DNA of 64,000 bases. It comes from Pomphorhynchus laevis (taxonomy: Eukaryota; Acanthocephala; Palaeacanthocephala; Echinorhynchida; Pomphorhynchidae). The stretch's first letter is position 1; each line of letters opens with the position of its first letter. The stretch spans positions 434,001 through 498,000 of the forward strand of contig WNNJ02000108.1 in assembly GCA_012934845.2 (NCBI GenBank), written 5' to 3'. The notes under the pieces are model-generated. The model was not told the DNA's origin. It worked only from the letters and a program-made list of their open reading frames with translations, and searched no databases. The position numbers and the translations under genes were made by a program. Shown here piece by piece: positions 12,353-27,600 of this stretch.

Positions 12353-12606
12353 TTAAAATAATTGCTTTTTTATTGGAGAACTGATCAAGTCTAGAAACGT
12401 TTCCGATTGTTGAACGAGTCGAGAAAAATCACTCAGAGAATGCTAAAAATATTCAAAGTTTAACAAATCCAAATGGACGTTCAGTAAATACTTCAACTGC
12501 TGAACAAGCTAAGCCGACAAAGCTTAATAGTTCATGAATAGATCTTTTTAATATAAACAATTCTGACACATCTACATGGTCATCATCACGGAACGAGCAT
12601 ACTTTC
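12353..12606 (-). CDS. HIP1R: HIP1-family exons 28-29: C-terminus and stop
   Basis: Exon 28 (12492-12606) contains DDDHVDVSELFILKRSIHEL, like the DxMDFSxxxLxxIKRQEM end of HIP1. A 49-bp intron with gtattt donor and tttttag acceptor leads to exon 29 (12353-12442), which ends DLISSPIKKQLF before TAA at 12355-12353. Read without splicing, exon 28 would run on 15 codons and stop, the less likely form. An AATAAA hexamer (minus strand, 12374-12369) lies inside the last codons. The gene may therefore have a very short 3' UTR (inference). Confidence 0.75.
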
Positions 12607-15600
12607 CTAGAACATAAAAAATTATAAATAAATAATTTTAAGATAATATTCAGATTAAGGTAAAATAATAAATATATCATTTTACAAAGCACATATTATA
12701 AAACCATAACTGTTTATTTATATATTAATTATATAAATAATAATATATTAATTATATTTATTTATAATTAATATATTTAATTATATATTAATCAATGAAA
12801 ACGTGTAAAGTTTTTATAATAATCTTATTATTTTATAAAATTTAATGAATGAGTTAAATATATAAAATTATATCAAAAATTAAAAATTAAATCAAAATAT
12901 TTATGATGTATAAATCTCAGGTTTATCTAATTGAGCTTAATATTGAGATTAATATTACAATTTAATATTATTCTATAATTTAAATTTAAATATAATAAAA
13001 AATAATGTTAAATATTAAATACAAATATATTTAAATTATTTTTATTAACTTTAACAGTAACTTAAAAATATAAATATAAATTTTAATATTTAATATATTA
13101 ATATAATATAAATAATATAATATATATTAATATAAACCCAAAATATAAGAGTTTAATACGAAAACATTTTGACAATTAATTTAGAATTAATTAGTTCAAA
13201 TTGCATTTAAATTATTTTTGGGCCATCTTACAACTAGCGGTGGTGTCACTGCTTAGACGAGCAATTTAAAAAAAAATAGATGAAAAAAAAACAATATGGA
13301 AATATTCTCTGAATTTTTGATCATGTATCGTTCATCACACATATCTAACTTAGCATATGCGATTTACACGACAAGAAAGCGTATAAAGAAAATATTATTA
13401 CCTTGATTTCAAAATCTAAAATTAAAATCTAAATTAAAATTTTAAAATTTAAAAATCTCAATTTAAAAAATATTTAAAATACAAAACAATAAAATAAAAA
13501 TAAATTAGTGAAATAAAGTAATCAACGCATCTATGATATATGTGATATATCATATTATTCCGAAAATGACTTATATACGATAAGTAACCATGCCTAGGGC
13601 GAGAAATTATGAATTTGCGGAGGTAGCAAAAAAAATTTTATATGAAATTTTTATTTTTTGATAAAAAAATTTTATTAAATAAAAAAATTGGAATAAATCG
13701 ACTTAATAATTTTTCGTATTGAATGGAATATTGGCTATAAATAATAAATACTAAATACATTATTTTCTTCTATTTCGATTATATAGTTTTATTGGAACAC
13801 AAAGAAAATAAATTACCTTCATTTGAAAAAAATAGATATTTCGATAGCTCTTAATCTCATCATCAATATTGCAATAAAATGTTCAATTTTATTAATAAAA
13901 ACAAAATTAGTATTTAATAATAAAATTGTTATCATTACTACGACGCAGTCAGTATAGTCATTTGCAAAAGAATCTAAAAAACATTGTTATTAAATAACAA
14001 AAATAAACTACTTTTTGCTAATTTATTTGATATTAATACGAGATAAGAACAACTATCGGATTTCAGCTTAAATTAAAAATTAATTATTAGAGTAAATTAA
14101 TGAACCAAATATGAAACTTACTCTACAGATTCATACTGTATGACAATATTCGTCAAAGCGGTTGAAAATAGAGCTCGAGATGAAATGGAACTATTGGTAT
14201 CCTAAAATAAATTAATAAAAATGATTTATTTAAAATTCTAAATTATCTAGATTGCTAATTCGGAAAACAACGGTTAGACGATTAGGCGTTTTGCAAATTA
14301 GTAAAACTATAACTTTAAACTAATTTAAAGTTTCGAATTAGTTTTAATATTAGACGTGAAAAAACTCATCTCGAGATTTTTGACAACTGCTTGCTCAATG
14401 TGAAATGTATAAACGATAGGCAAAATATAACATAAACCAAATAATTTTAACTTCAAAGTTGAAAATTTAAGTAAAATTATAAGGTTTGCTACTTTAAAAT
14501 AAATACACTTTAACTACACTTTATTTTGCTTGGTTTTTGTGTTGGATAACGGGATTGAAACACGATAACAGTTGTTGTATTTGGCACATTCTAGAGTTAT
14601 TTGTTTATCAATTATTTGCAGCCGGCGGAGAAGATTATCCCCTACTGATGAGTCCCAATAACGATTAAGTTATTAGGATTGCTCGTTTATACTTCATTTG
14701 GCAACTACCAATATAAAGAATGTGATAAAAATATTTAGTTTTAATTGATTAAATCGATAACAATAGTATGGCGACTGTGCACTGAATATTGTAATTAGAT
14801 ACAATAGTGTAGGGTATGTCAGGTATGTGACATATAGTACGCAGTCCTATGGGCATCTAAATACTAATTTTGTTGAGTGGCCGTCCAGTGGATTATCGTA
14901 TATATCGAGTTTATCGTGTCAAGCACTTTAACACTGTTTGACGTGACCACATATTCGCTTGCACTCAGCTCAAAGACTTAAGTTTATTTAAAATCGACAA
15001 GGAATTTCTACCTGAGAAGATAACAAGCAAACAATATTTTTTAAAAAGTAAATAACTTTTTGTATCAACATTAGATCTTACGAAATACATAATTAGCATA
15101 TATTTTGCGATGATATGCTTAGTCAATGAATTAGGTGCGGAATCATAGCAATTTCCCCTAATGATCCTTAATCCTTATAATACATGATATATATATTAGT
15201 CGGTTTAAAAAATTGTTTTTGAGAAGCTCTTACTATTTAAAAATATAAATTATAAAAAATATCATGATTAAAATATTTATTCTTAAATTTATAAATTTAA
15301 TAGTATAATAGAAATTCGTGTTGTATATTTATAAAATACAAAAATATTATATTTTATAAATATAATATAATGGTTGTTAATGGTTTCAACTAGACATCCA
15401 AGAGTTCAATAAAGATTCTATTTTATATATTTGTTTCATCATGTTTTAAATGTAACTTTATATTTTTAGCCAAAAGGTGACATCTTAATTAATATAAATA
15501 AAAATAAATACATTAAAAATTAAATTAACAAATAGATAATTAATTAAAATTAATAAATTTTAATGATTTTTAAAAATAATTAAAAAATTATTGAATTTCA

Positions 15601-18600
15601 TAAGAGTTAGAGACAAAAGAGAACCACACTATAATCAAACAATTAGTAATTACTTAATTAAACAATAGAGTAATGAAATATATTAGTTGAGAGTTTAAAA
15701 ATATAAGTCAGTTACCGTATTAACAGTGTCATATTGCAACCAAGATATCAATAGCTTCTTCTATAATAACGATTTTCAGATAAAATTAATTATCATTTAA
15801 AAAATTATATATTATTATTTAACTGTACTCATATGAAATAATTCATTAAACAAATATTGAAAATCACAATATTAAAAGTTGTCCAAGTTACATCTAAAAT
15901 ACCTACATTGTTAAACGCTTCTGTACATTTGAGAAGAATATCACGCATATTGGAGAATATTTCAACTAATTGTAAACACCGTATCTAAATGTGAGATTGT
16001 AGAAAAAGTATTCACTAAACTATGCAATACATTCTCTGTTTTTGATAGAAAAGTTTGACTTATTGTCCAGCTTCTATCCGATGAAGAATCCTAACATAGA
16101 ATAACATTTAAATGTATTCAAATAAAATTTAAATTTGTTAACATAAAACAGACATCCTTTGAAATAATAATATTACAGTTTTGTATTCGACATTTATCCC
16201 ACAACTTATCCATATTGCAGACAGTCTACTGATAATAGAAGTGAATCGTCATCAATGCTACTTACAACATTCATTAGACTGTTAGCATTAAAAGCACTAT
16301 CGCGTCGATAAATGTCAAAATCGCAAAAATGCCTGGCTTGCAGTTTCAACTGTTCCAAAAGATAATATTATATTTAAATTTCAATAGATAAAAATATTAT
16401 GGGCTAACATTAAATCCATTTTCTCTTATGGTAAAAACAAAAAACCAGTTTTACTGTTTTGTAATATTATAATATGAAAAGTTATCATAATGTTAACTTA
16501 ACCTCGATGTCGATTAGCAATAATATCCACAATGAATATTGCAGATATTTTTAATTAAAATATCAAAAGTTGTCCCGTATAAACCTAAAAATTATTGATA
16601 ATATCTTATCGATACATTCTAAAATTATTTCTTACGGCGAATATTTTTATTCAAATAACGACAATTCGGATATTAAAGTTTGAATTGTTTTTCTTCTTTT
16701 ATATTTAACAATTTTTGAATCAAATTAATTTTTATATCTAAACCGTGAGTTCATTTAATTAATTTTTAATTTAACAATTTAAAAAAGGAGAAATTTACTC
16801 TAAGTAGATTGTAAATATTGACTATTGTTCTGTCTCGAACATTATCCTTACATTATAACACAATAATTAGCACATAAATATTGCGATACTTAGCACAATT
16901 ATGCCTAATATCCCTTAATGATATTTAAAATAATATAATTTAAGTATGTGATTAAATAAATTTGAATTTATTTTAATTTTAATCAGAAACCAATTCCTGA
17001 TGTTTGCCAAATTAAAAACTTCAAAAGCCATTTTATCCATAAGTATACTAAGTATTTAATCATAAAAAATAAATTCCAAATTTGTGTATTATAAACAAAC
17101 TTTAATGCAAACAAGTTTAAAAATTGCTATCAATATACAAACTTAGATATTCCTGAGTTGATACGACAGGAATATTTTTAGAAAACCACAATAGTTATGT
17201 AAATTTTAGTATTTTATTAATTTTAGTATTTTATTATTTTGTAAATTTTAGTATTTTATTAGAAGAGGAAAAGCAAACATTCATCGTAAGCATAACTTAC
17301 CAGATAATAATATCGATCACAATTTAAAATATTGTTAATGAGTAGTTTGTAAATACAACGACTAAAATATGACTCATGATGAGTCATTTAAAAATTTAAT
17401 TATCAGTTTTAAATAATCTAATTGAATAAATTTAGTAAATTAGGATGTAAATACAACGACTAAAATATGACTCATGATGAGTCATTTAAAAATTTAAATA
17501 ATCTAATTAAATAAATTTAGTAAATTAGGAAACAAATAATAACAAACAAATTAAGATTTAAATTATTTAATGCTAAACAAGATTTTTTGAATAAAAAATG
17601 AAAATACGTTTCAATAGTAAATAATATTATATTAAGAAAAATACAATTGACGTGTAAAAATAAATAATTTAAACTTTATAATAAACTCGGTAGTCATTTC
17701 AAAGTAATCAAATCCGATATTAGTGTATTAAAACTTCAAAATGCATATTTTGATCGTATTATTAGTTTATAAAAAATCATATGGCGGTTAAAAATTTGTA
17801 AAGAAGAAGAGAAATAATATGAGAAAATATGCGGGTTATTTAAATAAATTTTATACTGTAGCAAACCATATCAGATAACTGAGTCTACGTATTTTACACT
17901 ATATATAATAAAATAATAATTGTTATATTATATTTAATAATAAGTAAACGCCAAATGGCATGGCAATGATGCATTCGATACCAACGTATGCATTCACGTA
18001 ATCAATATGTTCTGTAATTAGCCATCCACATTTATCAGATTAGCTAACAGAGTCAACGTATTTTATAATATAATATTTAAAAAATAATTATAAAATAAAC
18101 AATTATAAGTAATAAATAATTATTAGTAATAATTATTTATACAATTTATATTTATATCAAGTTAAAATTTAATTTAAATTAGAAATAAAAGTCAATATTT
18201 ACGAATTGACTAATAAGTAACAGAAGAGTAAAAGGATAAGGATTAGATATCATTCAGGAGGAACTGCTACGTTATCAGTTTTCGACTCCTGTTACTCGAC
18301 TCAACATAGAAGCGAGGCCAAATAATGACGTCTTTCCTCTGATGAAATGTGATTATTTAAAAGAAATTAATAAATAAATAATAAATAAAAAATTAATAAA
18401 TAAATGGATTTTAAAATATTATTTAAAATTTGATTAATAAAATCTCTGTAATATACAATATTAGATATATAATATTGAACTTTAATAATTATTACTTCAC
18501 TTTGAATAATTATAAACTGTAAGGATAAAGAATAAATCTGCAATTAAATATACTATATAAAATTCATCAAGATTTAAGTATTCTGATACCTTTTTCTGAA

Positions 18601-21600
18601 TTTCAAATTTATGTATTAAACTGCCGAACAAACACTTACCTCGAAGAAGCAATCGAGATCTTTCATATTATGTAATATATCCACAATTGATGACCTGATG
18701 CGTGCCTTAGCGTCCAGCAGATCATCATTCATTCCTTGTCTTTGATTGTCATTCATTGTTTCGCTGTTGCCAATATGTTGATAATCTGTAGATAAAAAGT
18801 CAAAAGGCATTAATCACTAAAAATCATAAAAATCAAACCATATTGTTTGTAGAAAAATAATGACTTTACGCTACAGCACAATTGTGAACATTCTAGATCA
18901 ATCGATCGTGCAAACAAATCGCTGAAGGCTAAAACAAGTGATTGTTTTTTTGTAAATAAAAAAAATACCAAAATAAATACCAAATATTTGGTATTTAAAT
19001 AAACTTAAATACCAAATATACAACTTTAACAATAAAATTGTAATTAAAGTTACAATCATTTACTTACACAATTATAGTCATATATAGTAATTATCAAAAT
19101 ATTTTATAAATGATCTATTTACTATTTATTAGAAAATTATCTATTTAATTTAATTAATGACTTATTTAACTTACTCACTTCAGCGGTAATTAGCAGCGGT
19201 AATTTAGCTGAAAAGTTATAAACAACACAAAATATAAGATATATATATGAAAATTTCTTATTATGCGAAAATTATTTTATAAATTATAATTGGCTTAAAT
19301 GAGCAGTCAAAGTATTTCAATAAAATCCACACATTAAAATTTTGAAGACAATATTTATACTTAAATTTATGCTTATAAGTAAAAAAACAATTCGAAAACT
19401 AAGCCAGACGTTTTGGCTGAAATGTAAAAGAGCAGTCAAAGTATTTCAATAAAATCCACACATAGTGGATTAACACCACATAATTAACACCATATAGTTT
19501 ATTAAATTTAGAAATAAAAAATAATCTAAGAATTAAAAACTATCTTATTAACAATGAAAAAGCTTTTTCTGAAACGTAAACAAATCCTTTTTTGATTTTA
19601 TAATTACTGACTTATTACCGTATCTTATGAATCCCATAAAGTGGTTTTCCATTATGATAAACAATAATAATTGTATATATGGTTTATGTTTGTATTTATT
19701 TCTGTTCAATTTATTGACAGAAATATTGACAGTTCAAATAAATCATTTTTAATAAAAAACGTTGATTTTTAATTTTTAAATAGTTAAATAGAGCAGTATT
19801 TGATGGAGATACCATCACTATATACAAAAGTTATATCCAATAACATTAGAAATCTAACGCTATTAAATACAGAATACTTTTACTATCAATTTTAATAATA
19901 GCAGAGCAAAAGAAAGAAAATACAATAAAGATATACACGAAAGAAGCGCTTTCACCCTTCGGGCACATCTCTTACTCGTTTTACTGCTTTATCCATAGAC
20001 TCCCAGAAAAATTATCCCAGAAAATTGGTGAGTGTATGGATATAGAAAACTGATAAATATATAAATGTAAACAGGAATAAAGCTTATTTTTTATATTAGT
20101 ACTGTCAAAGCTTAATAATTAAACAAATTTTCATAAATTTTGTTTGATTTTGAAAATGCTTACCTTTTTCTTTATGTATAATTCGGTGAATATGCATTAA
20201 TGCCAAAGTTGATTGCAACAATCTAACTAAAACGACAGAGGACACTCTGTCATGTTCACTTGAAGCGGGTACAATTAATGATGAAAATCGTTGTATATCA
20301 CATAGAAGGGTGATCACAGAATTTTGATCGTATTTCTGTAAGCAATCTTCCTGGAAAGTTATACTGTTTTTGCAGATTTGTGCGATATCGACTAATCATA
20401 TACAATATATCGAAATCAGGGCAGAAAATATTTACGTTTAAAAACGTTAAATAAAGGGTTATTTTAGATTAGAAGAGTTAAAATATTTTTCTAAAAAATA
20501 CATTTTGATAATTGAACTAAATTCAATATTGTTTCTACACTGCCATATAATAGTATTTTTAATAAATAATAATTTACTTTATCTCTTTTCACAAGCAGAT
20601 GATTAAATAACATTAAGAATCAACGCTTATAGTCTTAAAGAATCGAGACATTATCATTAAATAGCAGGTTAAATAAATAATTATTTGAATATTTGAATAG
20701 ATACATATTTGAAACTAGGTTACTATAAAAATAAAATCAAACAGAAAATAAATAAATCAACTAAATATTATTAAAAATAAATTTAAACTCTTAAGCGAAA
20801 AACATTTATCAATGGATTTATTTAGTTTTATTCATTGATTATTACAAATTTATTTAGTTTTCTAATTCTTAATCAAACCAATATTAATAATAAAGAACAT
20901 ATGTTCAGATATATTGATGATATATGTGTATTTAATTCTAATATTTTTTATTAAATTAGTGAGCACATTTATCCAGAAAGCCTTATTCTTAATAAAACTA
21001 ATATTAATGATAAAGAAGGTATATATCTAGATATGGACATTAAATTAGCATTAACTAAAACTACTATTTATTTATATCGTAAATATGACATATTTAAATT
21101 TACAAGAAACATATTTTTGCATAAGCATTCATGCATACCATATAATATAAAATATAATACATTAAATAATGAAATTTTAAGAATTGCGACAATTTGTAAC
21201 GATACTGTATTCCTTCAAAATCATTATTATAATTCAATGTAAGTAACAAAATCCATTTATGAATGATTTTTACTGCAAATACTAATATTAACTGATATTG
21301 GCTTTAAAATCATTCAAATAATTTAATAGTTACATATTTTAAACTAAATTACTATAAAAATAAAATCAAACAGAAAATAGTAAAATATAAATCAACATAA
21401 TAATATTAAAAATAAATTTAAAATCATAAACGGAAACTTTTTATAGATGAATAATAAATAATATACTTTGTATTAGAATAAAATAATATATAATCAAATT
21501 TCATCAGATGAAATACGTTATTAGAACGTGTTTGACTCCGCTGCTGTGTTGGGCTGACTAATAGAGCCCGAAACCTGATAACATTGCAGTTTCCCGGATA

Positions 21601-24600
21601 ACGTCCTATCCTTATTATTATGCATCGTCTGTTATTTATTAGTCAATTTTATTTGAAACAATTACTGCTTATAAGGAAAGACGCAATTTTTTGATATTTC
21701 GCTATTTTTTCATATTTCTTGTACTTTGAACTTCCATAAAAAAAGGTAATTTGCGAATCTTCCTAAACGTCGAGCAATGAAGTAACTACTTTAAATAGTT
21801 GATACTGATCCATTATTGATAAATAATTATTGAAGCTGGATCAAAGGAAAGAAGCAATTATTTTTGATATTTCGCTATATTTATCTTCAGAAAATTCTGA
21901 AGATGTTAACAGTAATTAGCGAAATATCAAAAATAATTTCTTCTTTCTTTTGATCCAGCTCCAATAATAATTTATCAATAACGGATCATTTTCAACTATT
22001 GAAAATTACTGCTTCAATTAAATTTGTCAAAATTTAAATCGCACAGTTGATATTCTCAAATACAAAAAATAGTCATAGATTGCTTAATATTTTCCGCATG
22101 AAAATACACACGTTCATATTATCAGTATATTCGTAGAAATGGATCTAAACAAGTCAATTAGGTAAACTGACATTAGGCAAAATGAAATTAGTAAATTCCT
22201 TTTAATTTCAATCTTAAATTTTAACGTTTTGATAAAACATTAATTTTTATTTTAAATTTCAATTCTACATTTTAACTTAATATAAATTATATAAAATATT
22301 ATACAACAAGTATTTATTAGCATTATTTATTAATTTGTAAATAATATAAAATACGTAGACTCAGTTAGCTGATCTTATTTTATCTCCTGACGTATTTCTT
22401 GACATATTTTATATTATCTTTTAAATATTTAAAAATATCAAAATATTTAAAATTAAAAAATATCTTTTGTTTTACATTTATAGATTTATATAAAACAAAA
22501 TACTTAATACATATTTATTTCATAAGTAGTGATCTCTTTCACAAAATGTATGCAGTGAGGTTTATATACCTGCCCATCACTGTTCCTTATTAGGTATAAG
22601 TTTTAATAAATTTAAGAAGCGTTGCATTGGTTTGCCATAATAATCAAACTCCTGTTATGCTTCTTGGATAGAGTACAAAATAGCAAATATTTACAAATGA
22701 TATTTTTATTTAAAAAAGAATACTTTCTTAAAAAAGAAGTTCCCACAATCAATAGCAGTGAGGTTATTAAATGCATTACTGTTGACTTATAGGATTAACA
22801 AAACTTCTTAAATTAACTAAAAATTTAATTCAAAATTTAGGTTTTTGAATTCTGTGTAGAAATTATAAAGTATTTTTATTGAATCAAATTTTAAATTAAA
22901 TTCGTTAATTGTAGTATTTCACGAAGATTTGATCATTCAATCACTTGACAACGCATTTGATCAACTACAAATCACTTTAAAGAAATATATTTTAAAGTGT
23001 AATTTGACACTCTTTAACTGCCAATCATACGTTTTCATATTAAGATAAGGATGAACTCTAATTAAAAATGTTTTACCCGAAATAAGTTTCGGAATTTCTT
23101 CTAATTCCAAAGATCTCAAATCCTGCGTTGTTTTAAGATTCTGCATCAATAGTTCGATTGTCTTCTCGTTGTGGGATGATTTTTTCTCAAGTGACCTGTA
23201 ATTGCTCTCTAATATAGTAAAATCATGTACAGCATCAACAAGCTTAGATTCCATTTCCTAGAAATGCAATTTTTTAATAAGGAGTAATTTTAAACTTTCA
23301 ATTTATTGAGAGCAAAATAAATTAAGTAAAAATAATAACTAAAACTTTTTACCAAGTAAAAATATTTTATTGCAAAACTTGATTTAGGCAATATTAAGCT
23401 CGAACAAAGTTGATAATTTCGCATATTATAAATTAATAGTTTGTAATAAAACCGAAATACGGTTTTCATGTTAATTATGGAAAATGCAATATATTATTAA
23501 AGCCGGGCGTGATATTAGAACAATCAAATTATTTTACTGACATCGGGACTAACATCACAGAAGAAGGCATAGGTTTACTTGGATCCTTTTTGGCATTGAT
23601 TCATTTGTTTATAAAAATGTGTATAAGAAGATAAGTAAGTGAATAACAATCTTAGAGCGATTGGCTGAAATTGCCATTTCCTACCCACAAGTAGCTTACT
23701 GTGCGTATGTCTTCTCCCTTCAACACAGATGGACACATCTTATCAGGACGTGCAAATGCAAAGGAGTATAGCTCAATGATCTGGAGGATATCCTATCGAC
23801 AAAGGTATTGACATCAATAACTGGATTAAGAGAAATTTCGGATTTGAGACGTTTTATCTTTTCACTTCCCATAAAGCATGGCGGATTAGTGTTGCTAAAT
23901 ATTAAAGAGCGAGCAGCGTATGAATATGAGCGTTCATACAGAATGACCCATCCACTAGATGAATATCACTCCATGAAGGAAGTAAGAGTCTTAAGGATCG
24001 GATTTCAAAACAAATGAAGGAAGAGTCCACTAACAGAACGAAGTTTACTATATCAAGTATCATAGATAAAAAAAACAACGTTTCAAATAACTTTGCTATT
24101 TGCTTCAGAAAAAGGTGCCTCTTCTTGGCCTTCAATGCGTCCATTGACAGTTCAGGGATTGTGTCTGAGCCCTCAGCAATTTCGAGATGGACTTTCATTG
24201 AGTTTTGGTTGGGATCCGATCGGTGTGTCAAAATGCATTTGTGGGGAGGATGTCAGTGTAACACACATTCACCCTCATGTAGACACGGTGGAGCCACCCT
24301 TAATCGTCATGATGTAATGCGGGATACAATTTGCCAATCATTGGAGGAAGTTTGTAAAGGAGTGCATGTTGAACCAGTATTATATCCAGTAAGAAATTAT
24401 GTGATCAAACGCGCTACAAATTCAATTGATCACAACGCACGTCTTGATATTTCATGCCTAGGGTTGTTTGGAAGTACGGTTGAGCGGTCTTTAATGGACG
24501 TTTCAATTTTTAACATATATGCTCAACCCTACTCTTACAAAACACCTGCAAGTACATATGAATATCACGAGGAAAGAAAAAGATCAAAGTATCTCGAACG

Positions 24601-27600
24601 TGTTTCCAATGTGGAGCAGTGTGGATCTATACCTTTGATTTTTTTCCATCTTAGGTGGTACCGGACGAGCTGCATATCACGCTCTAAGAAGAATTGTATT
24701 ATTAAAATCGCAGTCATTTAAAATACGGTCAATGCATAACCACGATTCGACAGAAAATTGCAGTAGCTTTGCTAAAAGCGGACTCCTTTTGTTTACGAGG
24801 TTTAACATCTCGCTAAATTTGACAGCTCAGCGAACATTATTTTTTAAGGACCCATTCGAGGGTAATCTTGTAGTTGTGTAATATATCTTATAATAAAAAT
24901 TAGTATTAAAAAATTAAATACTAAAAATAATTATTATATTATAATTTATATTATGTAATTATAATTATATTTTTATTTTAATTTTGATATTTTTATTTTG
25001 GTATGCACACATGCTCATTTAAATTCTTCTAAATTCAAATATGTCATTTTTTCTAATAAAAAGTATATTATTTATTAACCATCCATACAAATTTTCGGCT
25101 AATCAGTTTAAATTTATTTTTAATAATATTTTTTTGATATATAAATCTATTAAACTTGGTTTATAGTAACCAAGTTTAAATCTATTAAATTATTTGAAGA
25201 AAGTCAATGTTATTGTATATTACAACAATTCTTACATTTTCATTATATTTAATATGCATGAATATTAATATATTCATTATGCATGAATACAAATTTAAAT
25301 TTAAAAAAAAGTGAATTTTTATGAATTGACTAATAAATAATAGACGATGCATAATCAATTATTATAAATTATAAAAAATGATCTGATTTAAAAAAATTTA
25401 CTAGAAAAAAAATTACCTACCTAGGAAGGGAAATTACTAATTTTGACTACTATTATTGTGTTAATTTATATATTTTATATTTTCTATCTGATAATATTTT
25501 AAATTATTTTAATGATTTTGAAGCAAGCCAATCTAGTATCTTATTCTAATACAAAGTATATTATTTATTATCCATCCATAAAAATTTTCCGCTTAAGAGT
25601 TTAAATTTATTCTTTATATTATTGTGTTGATTTATATATTTTACTATTTTCTGCTTGATGTTATTTTTATAGTAACCTAGTTTAAAATATGTATCTATTA
25701 AATTATTTAAACGATTTTGAAGAAAGCCAATATCATTACATATTGTTGCAATTCTTAAAATTTCATTATTTAATGTATTATATTTTATATTATATGGTAT
25801 GCATGAATGCTCATGCAAAAATATGTTTCTTGTAAATTTAAATATGTCATCTTTACGATATAAATTAATAGTAGTTTTAGTTAATGTTAATTTAATGTTC
25901 ATATCTAGATATACACCTTCTTTATCATTAATATTGGTTTTGTTAAGAATAAGGCTTTCTGGATAAATTTGTTCACTAATTGAATAAAAATTAGAATTAA
26001 ATACACATATATCATCAATGTATCGGAACATATGTTTCAATATATCGATATATTAATTTATTGTATATATTATATATTACATATTATATATTGTATTGGT
26101 TAATCAAACTTGCCAAAATAAAGTAAATTTAAGAAAATGTCATCCTTACAATTAAAAGTATTTTTTATTTATGTTAATTTGATGTTCATATCTAGATATA
26201 CACCTCCTTTATTATAGGTAAAAGTATATTCATATCAAGAAACATACGATATACCTAAAAACTTAGAGATAAACAGTTAAGAACAATTTCATATTTTATA
26301 ATACTTAAAAATAAATCAGCTATTATGCTACTATTATTCGCAATTAAAGTCAAATTGTGTCATGATAGTGGTGACAACAGATATGGCACTATTCTTATTG
26401 AAACCTCAAATACTGAGTCATGAATATGTCATAATGAAAATAGCTGTAATTCAAAAGAATGAAAATAATTTTATCGAAAAAGCAATGTTTCTAGTACATC
26501 GTAAGATTTTAACTTTTTGTAACAAAACAAAAAATCGAATATCATTTATAACAAAATAAAATAAAATTTTCATTTAAAATAAAAAATATATTAAAATTAG
26601 TTAATATATATTAGTTATTAATATATTATTTATTAATTATTAAATATATTTATTTAAATTATGATTAAATTAATAAAATGTGATTTATCAATAATTATTT
26701 TATAATATAATAGAATTTACATTATAAATTATGATAATTTGATATCAATTGACGTTAAATATAACTAGCAGCATACCATTTTTGAATCTCGAAGTAAAGT
26801 AATGTTACTACGGTTCATTTTTAATATTTCCAAGTTGTACTGCTTTTGTTCATTCATTTTAGTTAAACGATCTTCAAAATCCTATTAGTGAAATAATCCT
26901 GAAATAGTAAATCTAAGCAGTTAACGTACTCGACATCTTTGAGTTAGCATTTGTACTTGCTGGTCATTTACTAAATCGCCGTCAATTTTCTTGCAATTGG
27001 AATTATCTTTCTTTGTAAAATTCTAATAAAGTAAAAACAGTTTAAATATTAGGTTCGAATACCTTCTTCTTTAGATATGATTGCTTTCAGCTCTTTGTTT
27101 TCGTATTCAAGGTTTCTAATGCTATCTTCCAATTGGGCTTTATCATCGAACAATATTTGTATTCGCTGCCTGAACTCCTATAATAAAGTGAAATAACTAA
27201 AATACAAGGAGATTAGACGTTAGTAATTATATCTATTTTCCATGTACTAAATATTACATATTATACTAATATTTCATATTATCTATTATCTATAAATATT
27301 ATCTATTTTCCTTGTACTATATCTATAATGTATATAGATATAATGTATATCTATTTTCCTTTCACTTTTTAGTGTATTTTCTCTTAGCACCTTTACGAAT
27401 GGATACTTTATATATAGTTAAAATTAAGATAAGATGTCACAAGGAGAAAGTGTTATGTTATTAGGTTGCGGCCCGAATTCATCAAGACAACATAGAAATG
27501 TAGCTATTTAATATTATGTTTTTATATTACAAAATGTAATTTAAATAGGTGGTAAATGCTCATAAACAAATTAATTTATTATAAACGACAATATACAACT

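Noticed and set aside
14610-14695. Functional hammerhead at 14.6 kb
   Set aside because: CUGAUGAG is intact but there is no GAAA block or cleavage triplet; kept only as a family copy.
24014-24721. A 235-residue host protein
   Set aside because: It contains RHDVMRD, ARLDIS and DVSIFN blocks of the retroelement C-terminus, and its neighbours in other frames supply the missing motifs.
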